From: Variovorax davisae
Lineage (GTDB): Bacteria > Pseudomonadota > Gammaproteobacteria > Burkholderiales > Burkholderiaceae_C
Assembly: GCF_030316845.1 (NCBI RefSeq)
Contig: NZ_JASZYS010000010.1
Span: 62,001-126,000, forward strand
Direction: 5' to 3'
Length of the DNA: 64,000 nucleotides
This document shows, one piece after another, positions 41,817-50,202 of the stretch. Position numbers and translations under genes: made by a program. Below the pieces are notes generated by a model. That model did no database searches and was not told the origin of the DNA. It saw only the letters and a list, made by a program, of their open reading frames with translations. Every line of letters starts with the position of its first letter. Positions within the stretch are counted from its first letter, which is position 1.

Positions 41817-43055
41817 TCAGCCCGGCTTGCGCCGCCCGCCGCGGTCGCCGTGGCGCGGAATCCAGTAGCCCAGCGTCGCCGCCGCGGCCAGGGCCATCAG
41901 CCCGACCACCGCGATCCCCGACGCCAGCGACAGGCTGGCGGCCAGGAAGGACAGCAGCGCCGGGCCGCTGGACGAGCCGATGTCGGACATCAGCCGCCAC
42001 ACGCCCAGGAAGTGCGCGCGCCCGTGGCGCGGCGAATGGTCGGCGCCGACGGTCATGATGATCCCCGAGCCGATGCCGTTGCCGAAGCCGATGGCCAGCG
42101 CCGCGCACAGCAGCGTCAGGGCGCCGGTGCTCAGGGGCATCAGCAGCATCGCCAGCCCCATGATCAGCATCGACGGCACCGCGACCCAGACCCGGCCCTT
42201 CAGGTCCATCACCTTGCCGGCCGGATAGAACACCAGCATGTCGATGCCGCCGGCCAGCCCGTAGATCAGCGAGGCCACCGAGGGCGCCAGCGCCAGGTGG
42301 TCGGCCCACAGCGGGATCACGGCCTGGCGCGATGCGCGCACGGCGCTGATCAGCACCACGCCGATGCCCAGGGTCAGGAAGACATGCTTGCGGTCGCGCA
42401 GGGTCGAGGCGATGGTCGGCGCGGCCGCCGCCGCATGGCCCGCCGGCAGCGGCGGCGCCTCGAGGTCGGGAATGCGTGCGCCCACGATCGCCGCCCCCAT
42501 GGCACCGACGATGCCGACGACGTAGGCGGCCTGCAGGCCGAAGCCATGCACCGCCGCCGCCGCCAGGAACGGGCCGATGAACATGCCGATGCGCATCACG
42601 CCGCCCAAGGTCGACAGCGCCCGCGCCCGGTAGGCGATGGGCACGGCCTCGGTCATGTAGCTCTGGCGCGCCAGGTTGTAGATCGCCTGCGACATGCCGA
42701 CCATGAAACAGCCGGCCCCGAACAGGGCCAGGTGCGAGGTCCAGACGCACAGCGCCATGCCGAGCGCGCTCCAGACGCCGGCCGCGACGATGGCCCAGCG
42801 CTCGCCCCAGCGCATCGTGATGAACGAGGCCGGGATGTTGTTGAGCAGCGAGCCGATGCCGATCAGCGCCACCATCAGCGCCGCCATCGGGACGGAGGCC
42901 CCGAGGTCGCGCGCCGTGAGCGGCACGATCGGCAGGATGGCGCCCTCGCCGATGCCGAACAGCAGCGACGGGCCGAAGGCCGGGACGGCGATGCGACGCA
43001 GGGAGAACGGGGACGACGGGGACGAGGCAGGCGAAGCGGCGGACGGGGATGGCAT
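41817..43055 (-). CDS. MFS transporter
   Basis: A 412-aa major facilitator protein with 12 predicted membrane helices. The A-motif-like loop is MRWGERWAIVAAG and the second half shows an equivalent FYPAGKVMDLKGRVW between helices 8 and 9. The first 23 residues are a Ser/Pro-rich cytoplasmic tail. Substrate is unknown; the sequence resembles drug or sugar exporters. It is divergent from the methyltransferase gene with a 184-bp gap. Confidence 0.88.
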   Translation of the reverse strand: MPSPSAASPASSPSSPFSLRRIAVPAFGPSLLFGIGEGAILPIVPLTARDLGASVPMAALMVALIGIGSLLNNIPASFITMRWGERWAIVAAGVWSALGMALCVWTSHLALFGAGCFMVGMSQAIYNLARQSYMTEAVPIAYRARALSTLGGVMRIGMFIGPFLAAAAVHGFGLQAAYVVGIVGAMGAAIVGARIPDLEAPPLPAGHAAAAAPTIASTLRDRKHVFLTLGIGVVLISAVRASRQAVIPLWADHLALAPSVASLIYGLAGGIDMLVFYPAGKVMDLKGRVWVAVPSMLIMGLAMLLMPLSTGALTLLCAALAIGFGNGIGSGIIMTVGADHSPRHGRAHFLGVWRLMSDIGSSSGPALLSFLAASLSLASGIAVVGLMALAAAATLGYWIPRHGDRGGRRKPG

Positions 43056-43239
43056 GCGCGGAGGGGTTCGGGTGGGAGGCCCCGGCCCGCGCCGGCGGAC
43101 AAAGGCGCGCCATTGTCTCGCCGATGGCGGATGTCTGCAGGGATGGGGGCACTGCCGGCCGGCCAGGTTGACGTCGCGGTCGACGGCACCCTAGCATCGG
43201 CCAGCAACGCCTGTGGCGGTGCGAAAAGGGGGATTGCCT

Positions 43240-44052
43240 ATGAACACCGCCTCGTCGACCTTCGTCGCCAGCGACGCCGATGCGTACGAAAAGCTCATGG
43301 GCCGCTGGAGCCGCCAGCTGGCGCTGCCCTTCCTGGATTTCGTGGGCAGCGCCGATGGCGAGCGGGTGCTCGACGTCGGCTGCGGCACCGGCCACCTGGC
43401 CTTCGCGGTCACGCGCCGGACCGGCGCCGGCGAGGTGCGGGGCATCGACCTGGCCGAGCCCTACATCGCCCATGCGCGGCGCCACAACCAGGACCCGCGG
43501 ATCGTCTTCGAGGTCGGCGACGCCTGCGCCCTGCCCTACCCGGACCGGCACTTCGACCGCGTGCTGTCGCTGCTGGTGCTGCACTTCGTGCCGGACACGG
43601 CCAAGGCGATTGCCGAGATGCGGCGGGTCGCCAAGCCCGGGGCGGTGGTCGGCGCGGCCGTGTGGGACGCGCGCGGCGGCTTCGTCTCGAACCGCATGTT
43701 TTTCGACACCGCGGCCGCGCTGGACCCGGCAGGCAGGGAGCGCCGCGCCAGCAGCTACACGCGGCCGATGACGCGGCCGGGTGAACTGGGCAAGGCATGG
43801 CGCGACGCCGGGCTGAAGTCCGTCTCCGAGACCTCGCTTTCAATCCGCATGGAGTTCGCGTCCTTCGCGGACTACTGGACGCCCTTCGAAGGCCGGGACG
43901 GCCCGGTCGCCGAGTACCTGGCCACGCTGGACCCGGAGCAGCGCGCCCGGCTGCGCGAGGCGGTCGAGTCGGCCTACCTCGACGGCGAGGCCGACGGGCC
44001 GCGCTCGTACGCGGCGCTCGCCTGGGCCGTCAAGGGCCAGGCGCCGGCCTGA
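43240..44052 (+). CDS. SAM-dependent methyltransferase
   Basis: A 270-aa class I methyltransferase. Motif I VLDVGCGTGHLAFAV near residue 46 and VVGAAVWDARGG (motif IV/V area near 140) are clear, with LPYPDRHFDRVLSLLVLHF in between. The C-terminus is larger than in UbiE/COQ5-like proteins. The ATG at 43240 follows AAGGGGGA, a good RBS; GTG 43213 would add nine residues. The substrate is unknown. Confidence 0.88.
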   Translation: MNTASSTFVASDADAYEKLMGRWSRQLALPFLDFVGSADGERVLDVGCGTGHLAFAVTRRTGAGEVRGIDLAEPYIAHARRHNQDPRIVFEVGDACALPYPDRHFDRVLSLLVLHFVPDTAKAIAEMRRVAKPGAVVGAAVWDARGGFVSNRMFFDTAAALDPAGRERRASSYTRPMTRPGELGKAWRDAGLKSVSETSLSIRMEFASFADYWTPFEGRDGPVAEYLATLDPEQRARLREAVESAYLDGEADGPRSYAALAWAVKGQAPA

Positions 44053-44059
44053 GGCCCCG

Positions 44060-44308
44060 TCAGCCCGCGTTCTTCAGCGACTGCTTGGCCTTGTCGGCCG
44101 AGGCCTTCGAGCGGTTCTTGTGATAGCCGGACTTGACGTTGTTGACCGCCTTGCCGACCGGGCCGCTCTTCTCGGCCTCGCTGTCCGCGCGCTTCTCGTC
44201 GATCTTGTGCTTGGCCGCGTCGGTGGCCTCCGAGGCGGCCTTGCCGACCTGGGCGCCGGCGCTCAGGACGGTGAGGGAGGCGGCGAGTGCGAACAGCATC
44301 TTCTTCAT
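44060..44308 (-). CDS. Small exported Lys/Ala-rich protein
   Basis: An 82-aa product with a signal peptide (MKKMLFALAASLTVLSAGAQ) followed by a hydrophilic, mostly helical mature part with KIDEKRADSEAEKSGPVGKA and KSGYHKNRSKASADKAKQSL. It resembles small periplasmic stress proteins of the Comamonadaceae. Its own promoter must lie in the 195-bp gap 44309-44503, which it shares divergently with hpaR. It is convergent with the methyltransferase gene. Confidence 0.65.
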   Translation of the reverse strand: MKKMLFALAASLTVLSAGAQVGKAASEATDAAKHKIDEKRADSEAEKSGPVGKAVNNVKSGYHKNRSKASADKAKQSLKNAG

Positions 44309-44473
44309 GGAATCTTTCGGGGTTGGGTGGTGAAGACCGATGGTTCCATGCGGCCGGGGTCGGGGCGCGTCAGCCGTTGCCGCGAATGGCTTCGCCTCGG
44401 GGGCTACGGGGCGTGTCAGGATTTGGCGCTTCGACCCAAGGGTTTCCCCGCATCCTCCATCGCTTGACCCAAC

Positions 44474-44491
44474 TATTTAATATATTAAATA
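44474..44491. promoter_or_regulatory. 18-bp perfect palindrome, probable HpaR operator
   Basis: TATTTAATATATTAAATA is fully self-complementary and ends 12 bases upstream of the hpaR start codon. Such an AT-rich palindrome in a GC-rich genome, at that place, is the expected binding site of a MarR/HpaR dimer. Repression of the whole hpa operon and autoregulation are inferred. Confidence 0.75.
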
Positions 44492-44503
44492 ATCCGCTCC
44501 AAC

Positions 44504-44944
44504 ATGGACATGCGCAGCACCGCCTTCTCCCACCGCAACCTGCCGCGCCTGCTGCTGCAGGCGCGCGAGGCGGTCATGGGCCATACGCGGCCGAGCCTGC
44601 GCGAGCATGCGCTGTCCGACCAGCAATGGCGCGTGCTGCGGGTGCTGGGCGAACATGGCGCAGTCGAGACCGGCCGGGTGGCGCGCGAGGCCTTCATCCT
44701 CGGGCCGAGCCTGACCGGCGTGCTCGCCCGCATGGAGCGCGACGGCCTCATCGCCCGCAGCCGCGACCCCGAGGACCAGCGCCGCACCGTGGTCGAGGCC
44801 ACGGCCCGCGGACGCCAGTTGGTGGCGCAGCTCTCGACCAGCATCGAGGCCCACTACGCGTGGATGGAAGAGGCGATGGGCAAGCAGAAGCTGGCCCAGC
44901 TCTACCAACTGCTCGACGAACTGATTGCATTGGAGCAACCATGA
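44504..44944 (+). CDS. hpaR: Homoprotocatechuate degradation repressor HpaR (MarR family)
   Basis: A 146-aa MarR-type regulator. It starts MDMRSTAFSHRNLPRLLLQA and shows the winged HTH LSDQQWRVLRVLGEHGAVET, ARMERDGLIARSRDPEDQRR, with the wing. Length is typical for HpaR. The gene is first in the hpa operon; its stop overlaps the start of hpaG1 by 4 bases (ATGA). The palindrome at 44474-44491 fits autoregulation, with relief by 4-hydroxyphenylacetate-type ligands as known for HpaR in enterobacteria. Confidence 0.92.
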   Translation: MDMRSTAFSHRNLPRLLLQAREAVMGHTRPSLREHALSDQQWRVLRVLGEHGAVETGRVAREAFILGPSLTGVLARMERDGLIARSRDPEDQRRTVVEATARGRQLVAQLSTSIEAHYAWMEEAMGKQKLAQLYQLLDELIALEQP

Positions 44945-45564
44945 GCTTTACTCCGACCGGCACCGTCTACGGCGTGCTGCTGAACTTCCGCGCCGAGGTC
45001 GAGGCCCTCGCGCCGCAGATGAACCAGCCGCCCTACAAGGCGCCGCCGAAGGCGCCCGTGCTCTACGTCAAGACCGCCAACACCTGGAGCCCGCACGGCA
45101 GCGCGATCGCCGTGCCGGCGCAGGTCGATGCGGTCGAGATCGGCGCCACCGTCGCGATGGTGATCGGCGTCGACAACGACGTCGAAGGCTTCGTGCTCAT
45201 GAACGACCTGTCGATCCCGCATGCGAGCTTCTTCCGCCCGCCGGTCAAGTTCAAGTGCGTCGACGGCTTCCTGGGCATCGGCGCGGCGATGCGCGATGCG
45301 CAGGAGGTGGCCGACCCGGCGCAGTTCCGGCTCGAGGTGCGCATCAACGGCGAACTGAAGCAGTCGATCGACTTCTCGCAGACGGTGCGCAGCGCCGCGC
45401 AGCTGCTGGCCGATGTCGGCGAGTTCATGACGCTCGCGCATGGCGAGGTGCTGATGCTCGGCTGCGACGCCGGCCGCCCGCTGGCACGCCCCGGCGACCG
45501 CATCGAGATCAGCGCGCCCGGCTTTGAGGCCCTGGCCAACACCCTCGTGAAGGAGCAGGCATGA
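44941..45564 (+). CDS. hpaG1: HpaG N-terminal-type subunit (5-oxopent-3-ene-1,2,5-tricarboxylate decarboxylase / isomerase)
   Basis: A 207-aa fumarylacetoacetase-fold protein that takes part in decarboxylation of OPET and isomerisation to HHDD. It has VYGVLLNFRAEVEALAPQM at the start, and a catalytic-area segment with MNDLSIPHASFFRPPVKFKC and VDGFLGIGAAMRDA. In E. coli C the two halves are fused as one HpaG (about 429 aa); here they are two genes that overlap by 4 bases. It overlaps hpaR the same way. The division into G1 and G2 is common in Burkholderiales. Confidence 0.88.
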   Translation: MSFTPTGTVYGVLLNFRAEVEALAPQMNQPPYKAPPKAPVLYVKTANTWSPHGSAIAVPAQVDAVEIGATVAMVIGVDNDVEGFVLMNDLSIPHASFFRPPVKFKCVDGFLGIGAAMRDAQEVADPAQFRLEVRINGELKQSIDFSQTVRSAAQLLADVGEFMTLAHGEVLMLGCDAGRPLARPGDRIEISAPGFEALANTLVKEQA

Positions 45565-46313
45565 AGCACGCGCGCATCCTGTTCGAAAACGCGGTGCACG
45601 ACGCCGTGGAAGACGGAGGCCGCCTGCGCCTCGCCGACGGCCGGCATGTTGAGGCCGATGCGGTCTCGTGGCTGCCGCCGCTTCAGCCGGTGCCGCGCCC
45701 GCGCACCATCCTCGCGCTGGGACTCAACTACGCCGACCACGCCAAGGAGCTGGAATTCAAGGCACCCGAAGAGCCGCTGGTCTTCGTCAAGGGCGAGAGC
45801 ACGCTCACCGGCCATCGCCAGCTCACCTACCGGCCGGCGGAGGTCCAGTTCATGCACTACGAATGCGAACTGGTGATCGTGGTCGGCAAGACCGCGAAGA
45901 AGGTCCGGCGCGACGACGCCTATGACTTCATCGGCGGTTATACCGTGGCCAACGACTACGCGATCCGCGACTACCTCGAGAACTGGTACCGCCCCAACCT
46001 CCGCGTGAAGAACCGCGACACCTGCACGCCGATCGGCCCCTGGCGGGTCGACGCCAACGACGTCGCCGACCCGATGGCGCTGGCGCTCAGCACCACGGTC
46101 AACGGCAAGCTCACGCAGTCGGGCAACACCAAGGACATGATCTTCGACGCGCCCTTCCTGATCGAGTACTTCAGCAGCTTCATGACCTTGCAGCCTGGCG
46201 ACCTGATCCTCACGGGCACGCCCGATGGCGTGGTCGACTGCCGGCCGGGCGACGTCATCGTGACCGAGATCGCGCAGATCGGCGCGCTGGTCAACACCAT
46301 CGCAGCGGCCTGA
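45561..46313 (+). CDS. hpaG2: HpaG C-terminal-type subunit (2-hydroxyhepta-2,4-diene-1,7-dioate isomerase)
   Basis: A 250-aa FAH-fold protein. It has the metal-binding signature TILALGLNYADHAKELEFK, then VQFMHYECELVIVVGKTAK and the FIGGYTVANDYAIRDY segment. Its partner is the hpaG1 product. The ATG overlaps hpaG1 by four bases, so the two are translationally coupled. The final LTGTPDGVVDCRPGDVIVTE is the hallmark of this family. Confidence 0.92.
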   Translation: MKHARILFENAVHDAVEDGGRLRLADGRHVEADAVSWLPPLQPVPRPRTILALGLNYADHAKELEFKAPEEPLVFVKGESTLTGHRQLTYRPAEVQFMHYECELVIVVGKTAKKVRRDDAYDFIGGYTVANDYAIRDYLENWYRPNLRVKNRDTCTPIGPWRVDANDVADPMALALSTTVNGKLTQSGNTKDMIFDAPFLIEYFSSFMTLQPGDLILTGTPDGVVDCRPGDVIVTEIAQIGALVNTIAAA

Positions 46314-46344
46314 GCCGTTCATCCCCGAAAGAGACACGCACACC

Positions 46345-47802
46345 ATGCAGATCGACCACCTCATCGACGGCAAGCCGGTCGCCGGCCGCGACTATTTCCA
46401 GACCGTCAACCCGGCGACGCAAGAAGTGCTGGCCGAGGTCGCCTCGGGCGGCGAGGCCGAAGTGAACGCGGCCGTGGCCGCCGCCAAGGAGGCCTTCCCG
46501 AAGTGGGCCGGCCTGCCCGCGCCCGAGCGCGCCAAGCTGATCCGCAAGCTCGGCGACCTGATCGCCAGGAACGTGCCCGAGATCGCGCAGACCGAGACCA
46601 ACGACTGCGGCCAGGTCATCGCGCAAACGGGCAAGCAACTGGTGCCGCGCGCGGCCGACAACTTCTACTACTTCGCCGAGATGTGCACCCGGGTCGACGG
46701 CCACACCTACCCGACGCCCACGCACCTGAACTACACGCTGTTCCACCCGGTGGGCGTGTGCGCGCTGATCTCGCCGTGGAACGTGCCCTTCATGACCGCC
46801 ACCTGGAAGGTCGCGCCCTGCCTGGCCTTCGGCAACACGGCGGTGCTGAAGATGAGCGAGCTGTCGCCGCTGACCGCCGCGCGCCTGGGCGAGCTGGCGC
46901 TCGAGGCCGGCATCCCGGCCGGCGTGCTGAACCTGGTGCACGGCTACGGCAAGGAAGCCGGCGAGCCGCTGGTGGCGCACCCCGACGTCCGGGCGATCTC
47001 GTTCACCGGATCGACCGCCACCGGCAACCGCATCGTGAAGAGCGCCGGCCTGAAGAAGTTCAGCATGGAGCTGGGCGGCAAGAGCCCGTTCGTGATCTTC
47101 GACGACGCCGACCTCGACCGCGCGCTCGATGCGGCGGTCTTCATGATCTTCAGCAACAACGGCGAGCGCTGCACGGCCGGCTCCCGCATCCTGGTGCAGC
47201 AGTCGATCTATGCCGACTTCGCGGCGAAGTTCGCCGAGCGCGCCAGGCGCATCGCGGTCGGCGACCCGCTCGACGAGAAGACCATCGTCGGCCCGATGAT
47301 CTCGCAGGCGCACCTGGCCAAGGTGCGCAGCTACATCGAGCTGGGACCGAAGGAAGGCGCGACGCTCCTGTGCGGTGGCCTCGGCGCGCCCGAGCTTCCC
47401 GACCGGGTCAAGAAGGGCAACTACGTGCTGCCCACCGTCTTCGCCGATGTCGACAACCGCATGAAGATCGCCCAGGACGAGATCTTCGGGCCGGTGGCCT
47501 GCCTGATCCCGTTCAAGGACGAGGCGGATGCGATCCAGCTCGCCAACGACATCGCCTACGGGCTGTCGAGCTACGTCTGGACCGAGAACATCGGCAAGGC
47601 GCACCGGGTCGCCGCGGCGGTCGAGGCCGGCATGTGCTTCGTCAACAGCCAGAACGTGCGCGACCTGCGCCAGCCCTTCGGCGGCACCAAGGCCTCGGGC
47701 ACCGGCCGCGAGGGCGGCACGTGGAGTTACGAGGTCTTCTGCGAACCGAAGAACGTGGCGGTGAGCCTGGGCAGCCACCACATTCCGCATTGGGGCGTGT
47801 GA
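46345..47802 (+). CDS. hpaE: 5-carboxymethyl-2-hydroxymuconate semialdehyde dehydrogenase
   Basis: A 485-aa aldehyde dehydrogenase oxidising the ring-cleavage product with NAD. It shows the cofactor-region SPWNVPFMTATWKVAPCLAF, the general base in SMELGGKSPFVIFDDAD (Glu about residue 242), the catalytic Cys in GERCTAGSRILVQ (Cys about residue 276), and QDEIFGPVA near the end. It starts 31 bases after hpaG2. The context among hpa genes makes this assignment firm. Confidence 0.95.
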   Translation: MQIDHLIDGKPVAGRDYFQTVNPATQEVLAEVASGGEAEVNAAVAAAKEAFPKWAGLPAPERAKLIRKLGDLIARNVPEIAQTETNDCGQVIAQTGKQLVPRAADNFYYFAEMCTRVDGHTYPTPTHLNYTLFHPVGVCALISPWNVPFMTATWKVAPCLAFGNTAVLKMSELSPLTAARLGELALEAGIPAGVLNLVHGYGKEAGEPLVAHPDVRAISFTGSTATGNRIVKSAGLKKFSMELGGKSPFVIFDDADLDRALDAAVFMIFSNNGERCTAGSRILVQQSIYADFAAKFAERARRIAVGDPLDEKTIVGPMISQAHLAKVRSYIELGPKEGATLLCGGLGAPELPDRVKKGNYVLPTVFADVDNRMKIAQDEIFGPVACLIPFKDEADAIQLANDIAYGLSSYVWTENIGKAHRVAAAVEAGMCFVNSQNVRDLRQPFGGTKASGTGREGGTWSYEVFCEPKNVAVSLGSHHIPHWGV

Positions 47803-47813
47803 GGAGCGCGGCC

Positions 47814-48149
47814 ATGAGCCTCTATGCCATGCAGAAGTTCCTGTTCGCGCTGAACCGCGAACCCGAGGTGCAGCGCCTCTATGCCGATGGCGGCGCGGCG
47901 CGCGCCACGCTGCTCGACGGCTACGATTTGAACGCCGAAGAGCGCGAGGCGATCGACAGCGGCGACATCGGCAAGCTCTATGTACTGGGCTGCAACGGGC
48001 AGCTGCTGATGCACTTCGCGCCCCTGCTCGGCATGCCCTGGGCGGACTACATCGCGGCGATGCGCGAGGGCGTGCAGAAATACGGGCCGGTGCGCGCAGG
48101 CATCTATGCCATGACCACCGCCCACGATGAAAAGGTGGCAGGGGTATGA
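47814..48149 (+). CDS. LigA-like small subunit of extradiol dioxygenase
   Basis: A 111-aa protein of the LigA/aromatic-ring-opening dioxygenase alpha-subunit type: LYAMQKFLFALNREPEVQRL, then GDIGKLYVLGCNGQLLMHFA. In LigAB protocatechuate 4,5-dioxygenase the small subunit closes the active site of LigB. It starts 12 bases after hpaE and overlaps hpaD by four bases. E. coli HpaD works as a single subunit, so this suggests a two-subunit 3,4-dihydroxyphenylacetate dioxygenase here. Gene symbols for it are not settled. Confidence 0.88.
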   Translation: MSLYAMQKFLFALNREPEVQRLYADGGAARATLLDGYDLNAEEREAIDSGDIGKLYVLGCNGQLLMHFAPLLGMPWADYIAAMREGVQKYGPVRAGIYAMTTAHDEKVAGV

Positions 48150-48973
48150 GCCTCGTATTCGCGGGCGTGTGCAGTCACGCTCCCGGCATCACGGGCCGGG
48201 CCCACCTGGCCGATCCGGCCGTCAAGGACGAGTTCCATGCGCAGTTCCGGCGCATGGGCGAGGCGCTGCATGCGACAAAGCCCGACGCCGTGATCGTGAT
48301 CGCGGCCGAGCACTTCGCGAACTTCTTCATGAACAACATGCCGGCCTATGCGATCGGCATGGCCGACAGCTACGAAGGCCCGATCGAGGACCCGAAGTGG
48401 CTCGGCATCGAAAAGACCCGCGTTCCGGGCGACGCCGCCCTGTCGCAGCGGCTGATCCGCGAGGTGATGCAGACGGTCGACGTGGCCTATGCCGAAGAAT
48501 GGAAGTTCGATCACGGGATCATCGTGCCGCTCCATTTCCTGACGCCGAAGTTCGACACCAAGGTGATCCCGGTCAACATCAATTGCCAGGGGCCGCCGCT
48601 GACGCCGCTGCACCGGGCCTGGGCCTTCGGCGAAGCGCTGCGCCGCGCCTGCGACAAGGCGCCCGAGCGCATCGCGATCATCGGCACCGGGGGCATCTCG
48701 CACTGGCCGGCCACGCCCGACTCGGGCAAGGTCAACGAAGAATGGGACCGCAGCTTCATGGAACGCTGGTGCGCCAACGACCGCGAGGCCCTGCTCTCCC
48801 AGGCCGACTACAACGACGAGGCCACCTACCGCGAAGCGGGCCAGGGCGGCTTCGAGATCCGCACCTTTCTCACGGTGGCCGCCGCCGCCCGCGGCAAGGG
48901 CACCATCCTGCACATGAAGGCGATTCCGATCTTCGCGGTGACCTGCACCGCCGCGACGATGGCGATCGAGTAG
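48146..48973 (+). CDS. hpaD: 3,4-dihydroxyphenylacetate (homoprotocatechuate) 2,3-dioxygenase, LigB-type catalytic subunit
   Basis: A 275-aa class III extradiol dioxygenase. It starts MSLVFAGVCSHAPGI, with the iron ligand His11, then DAVIVIAAEHFANFF (second His) and KFDHGIIVPLHFL; the fourth region IGTGGISHWP carries another conserved His. It cleaves the aromatic ring of homoprotocatechuate between carbons 2 and 3. Start overlaps the LigA-like gene (ATGA). The hpa context excludes protocatechuate specificity with fair certainty. Confidence 0.92.
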   Translation: MSLVFAGVCSHAPGITGRAHLADPAVKDEFHAQFRRMGEALHATKPDAVIVIAAEHFANFFMNNMPAYAIGMADSYEGPIEDPKWLGIEKTRVPGDAALSQRLIREVMQTVDVAYAEEWKFDHGIIVPLHFLTPKFDTKVIPVNINCQGPPLTPLHRAWAFGEALRRACDKAPERIAIIGTGGISHWPATPDSGKVNEEWDRSFMERWCANDREALLSQADYNDEATYREAGQGGFEIRTFLTVAAAARGKGTILHMKAIPIFAVTCTAATMAIE

Positions 48974-48977
48974 ACAA

Positions 48978-49385
48978 ATGCCACATCTGGTGATCCTTTA
49001 CACCCCCAGCATCGAGCGCGAGACCGACATGTCGGCACTCTGCCGCGCGCTGGCCGACTGCATGCTCGAACAGCGCGACGACGAGGGCCGGCAGGTCTAC
49101 CCGACCGGCGGCACCCGCGTGCTGGCCTACCCGGCGGCGCACCATGCGGTGGCCGACGGCCGCGCCGACTACGCCTTCGTCTACCTCAACCTGCGGATGG
49201 GCGCGGGCCGAAGCGCCGCGGTGCACCAGCGCGTCGGCGACGCCCTGCTGGGCGTGACCAAGGCGCACTTCGCGCCGGTCTTCGACCAACGCCACATCGG
49301 CATCACGCTGCAGATCGACGAGAGCCCCGGCCAGGTCTACGACGGCAAGCACAGCAACCTGCATCCCCTCTTCAACAAGGCCTGA
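48978..49385 (+). CDS. hpaF: 5-carboxymethyl-2-hydroxymuconate isomerase
   Basis: A 135-aa 4-oxalocrotonate-tautomerase-superfamily protein. It begins MPHLVILYTPSIERETDMSAL, with the required N-terminal Pro after processing as the catalytic base. It continues with RADYAFVYLNLRMGAGRS and the terminal NLHPLFNKA. It converts CHM to COHED. It is 4 bases after hpaD. Family length about 125 fits. Confidence 0.93.
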   Translation: MPHLVILYTPSIERETDMSALCRALADCMLEQRDDEGRQVYPTGGTRVLAYPAAHHAVADGRADYAFVYLNLRMGAGRSAAVHQRVGDALLGVTKAHFAPVFDQRHIGITLQIDESPGQVYDGKHSNLHPLFNKA

Positions 49386-49388
49386 ACC

Positions 49389-50192
49389 ATGCTCGCACCC
49401 GAACTCATCCGCCAGCTGGCCGCCGAACTGCACGAAAGCGAGAAGTCGCGCGTGCAGGTCGAGCATTTCTCCAAGCGCCATCCCGCGATGACGATCGAGG
49501 ACGGCTACGCGATCTCGCGCGAATGGGTCAAGGCCAAGATCGCCGAAGGCCGCAGCGTCAAGGGCCACAAGATCGGCCTGACCTCGCGCGCCATGCAGCT
49601 GTCGAGCCAGATCGACGAGCCCGACTACGGCACGCTGCTCGACGACATGTTCTTCGAGCAGGGCGGCGACATCCCGTTCTCGCGCTTCATCGCGCCGCGG
49701 GTGGAGGTCGAGCTGGCCTTCAAGCTCGGCAAGCGGCTCCAGGGGCCGAACGTGACGATCTTCGACGTGCTGGACGCCACCGACTACGTCGTGCCGGCGA
49801 TCGAGATCATCGACGCCCGCATCGAGCAGTTCGACCGCCACACCCAGCAGATGCGCAAGGTCTACGACACCATCGCCGACAACGCGGCCAATGCCGGCAT
49901 CGTGACCGGCGGGCGGCCGGTGAAGCCGGACGCGGTCGACCTGCGCTGGGTCAGCGCGCTGCTCTACAAGAACGGCGTCATCGAGGAATCCGGGGTCGCG
50001 GCCGCGGTGCTGAACCACCCCGCCACCGGCGTCGCCTGGCTCGCCAACAAGCTGGCACCCTGGGACGAGTGCCTGGAGGCCGGCGAGATCGTGCTCGGCG
50101 GCTCGTTCACGCGGCCGACCAGCGCCCTGCCGGGCGATACATTCCATGCGGACTACGGCCCCCTGGGCGCCATCTCCTTCCGCTTCGTCTGA
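49389..50192 (+). CDS. hpaH: 2-oxohept-3-ene-1,7-dioate (OHED) hydratase
   Basis: A 267-aa protein of the FAH-like hydratase family (same superfamily as MhpD). It has FSKRHPAMTIEDGYAISREW, VKGHKIGLTSRAMQLSSQID and the metal-binding FIAPRVEVELAFKLGKRL; YVVPAIEIIDARIEQFD is also conserved. It adds water to 2-oxohept-3-enedioate. It begins 3 bases after hpaF. Confidence 0.95.
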   Translation: MLAPELIRQLAAELHESEKSRVQVEHFSKRHPAMTIEDGYAISREWVKAKIAEGRSVKGHKIGLTSRAMQLSSQIDEPDYGTLLDDMFFEQGGDIPFSRFIAPRVEVELAFKLGKRLQGPNVTIFDVLDATDYVVPAIEIIDARIEQFDRHTQQMRKVYDTIADNAANAGIVTGGRPVKPDAVDLRWVSALLYKNGVIEESGVAAAVLNHPATGVAWLANKLAPWDECLEAGEIVLGGSFTRPTSALPGDTFHADYGPLGAISFRFV

Positions 50193-50202
50193 AAGACCCC
50201 CC

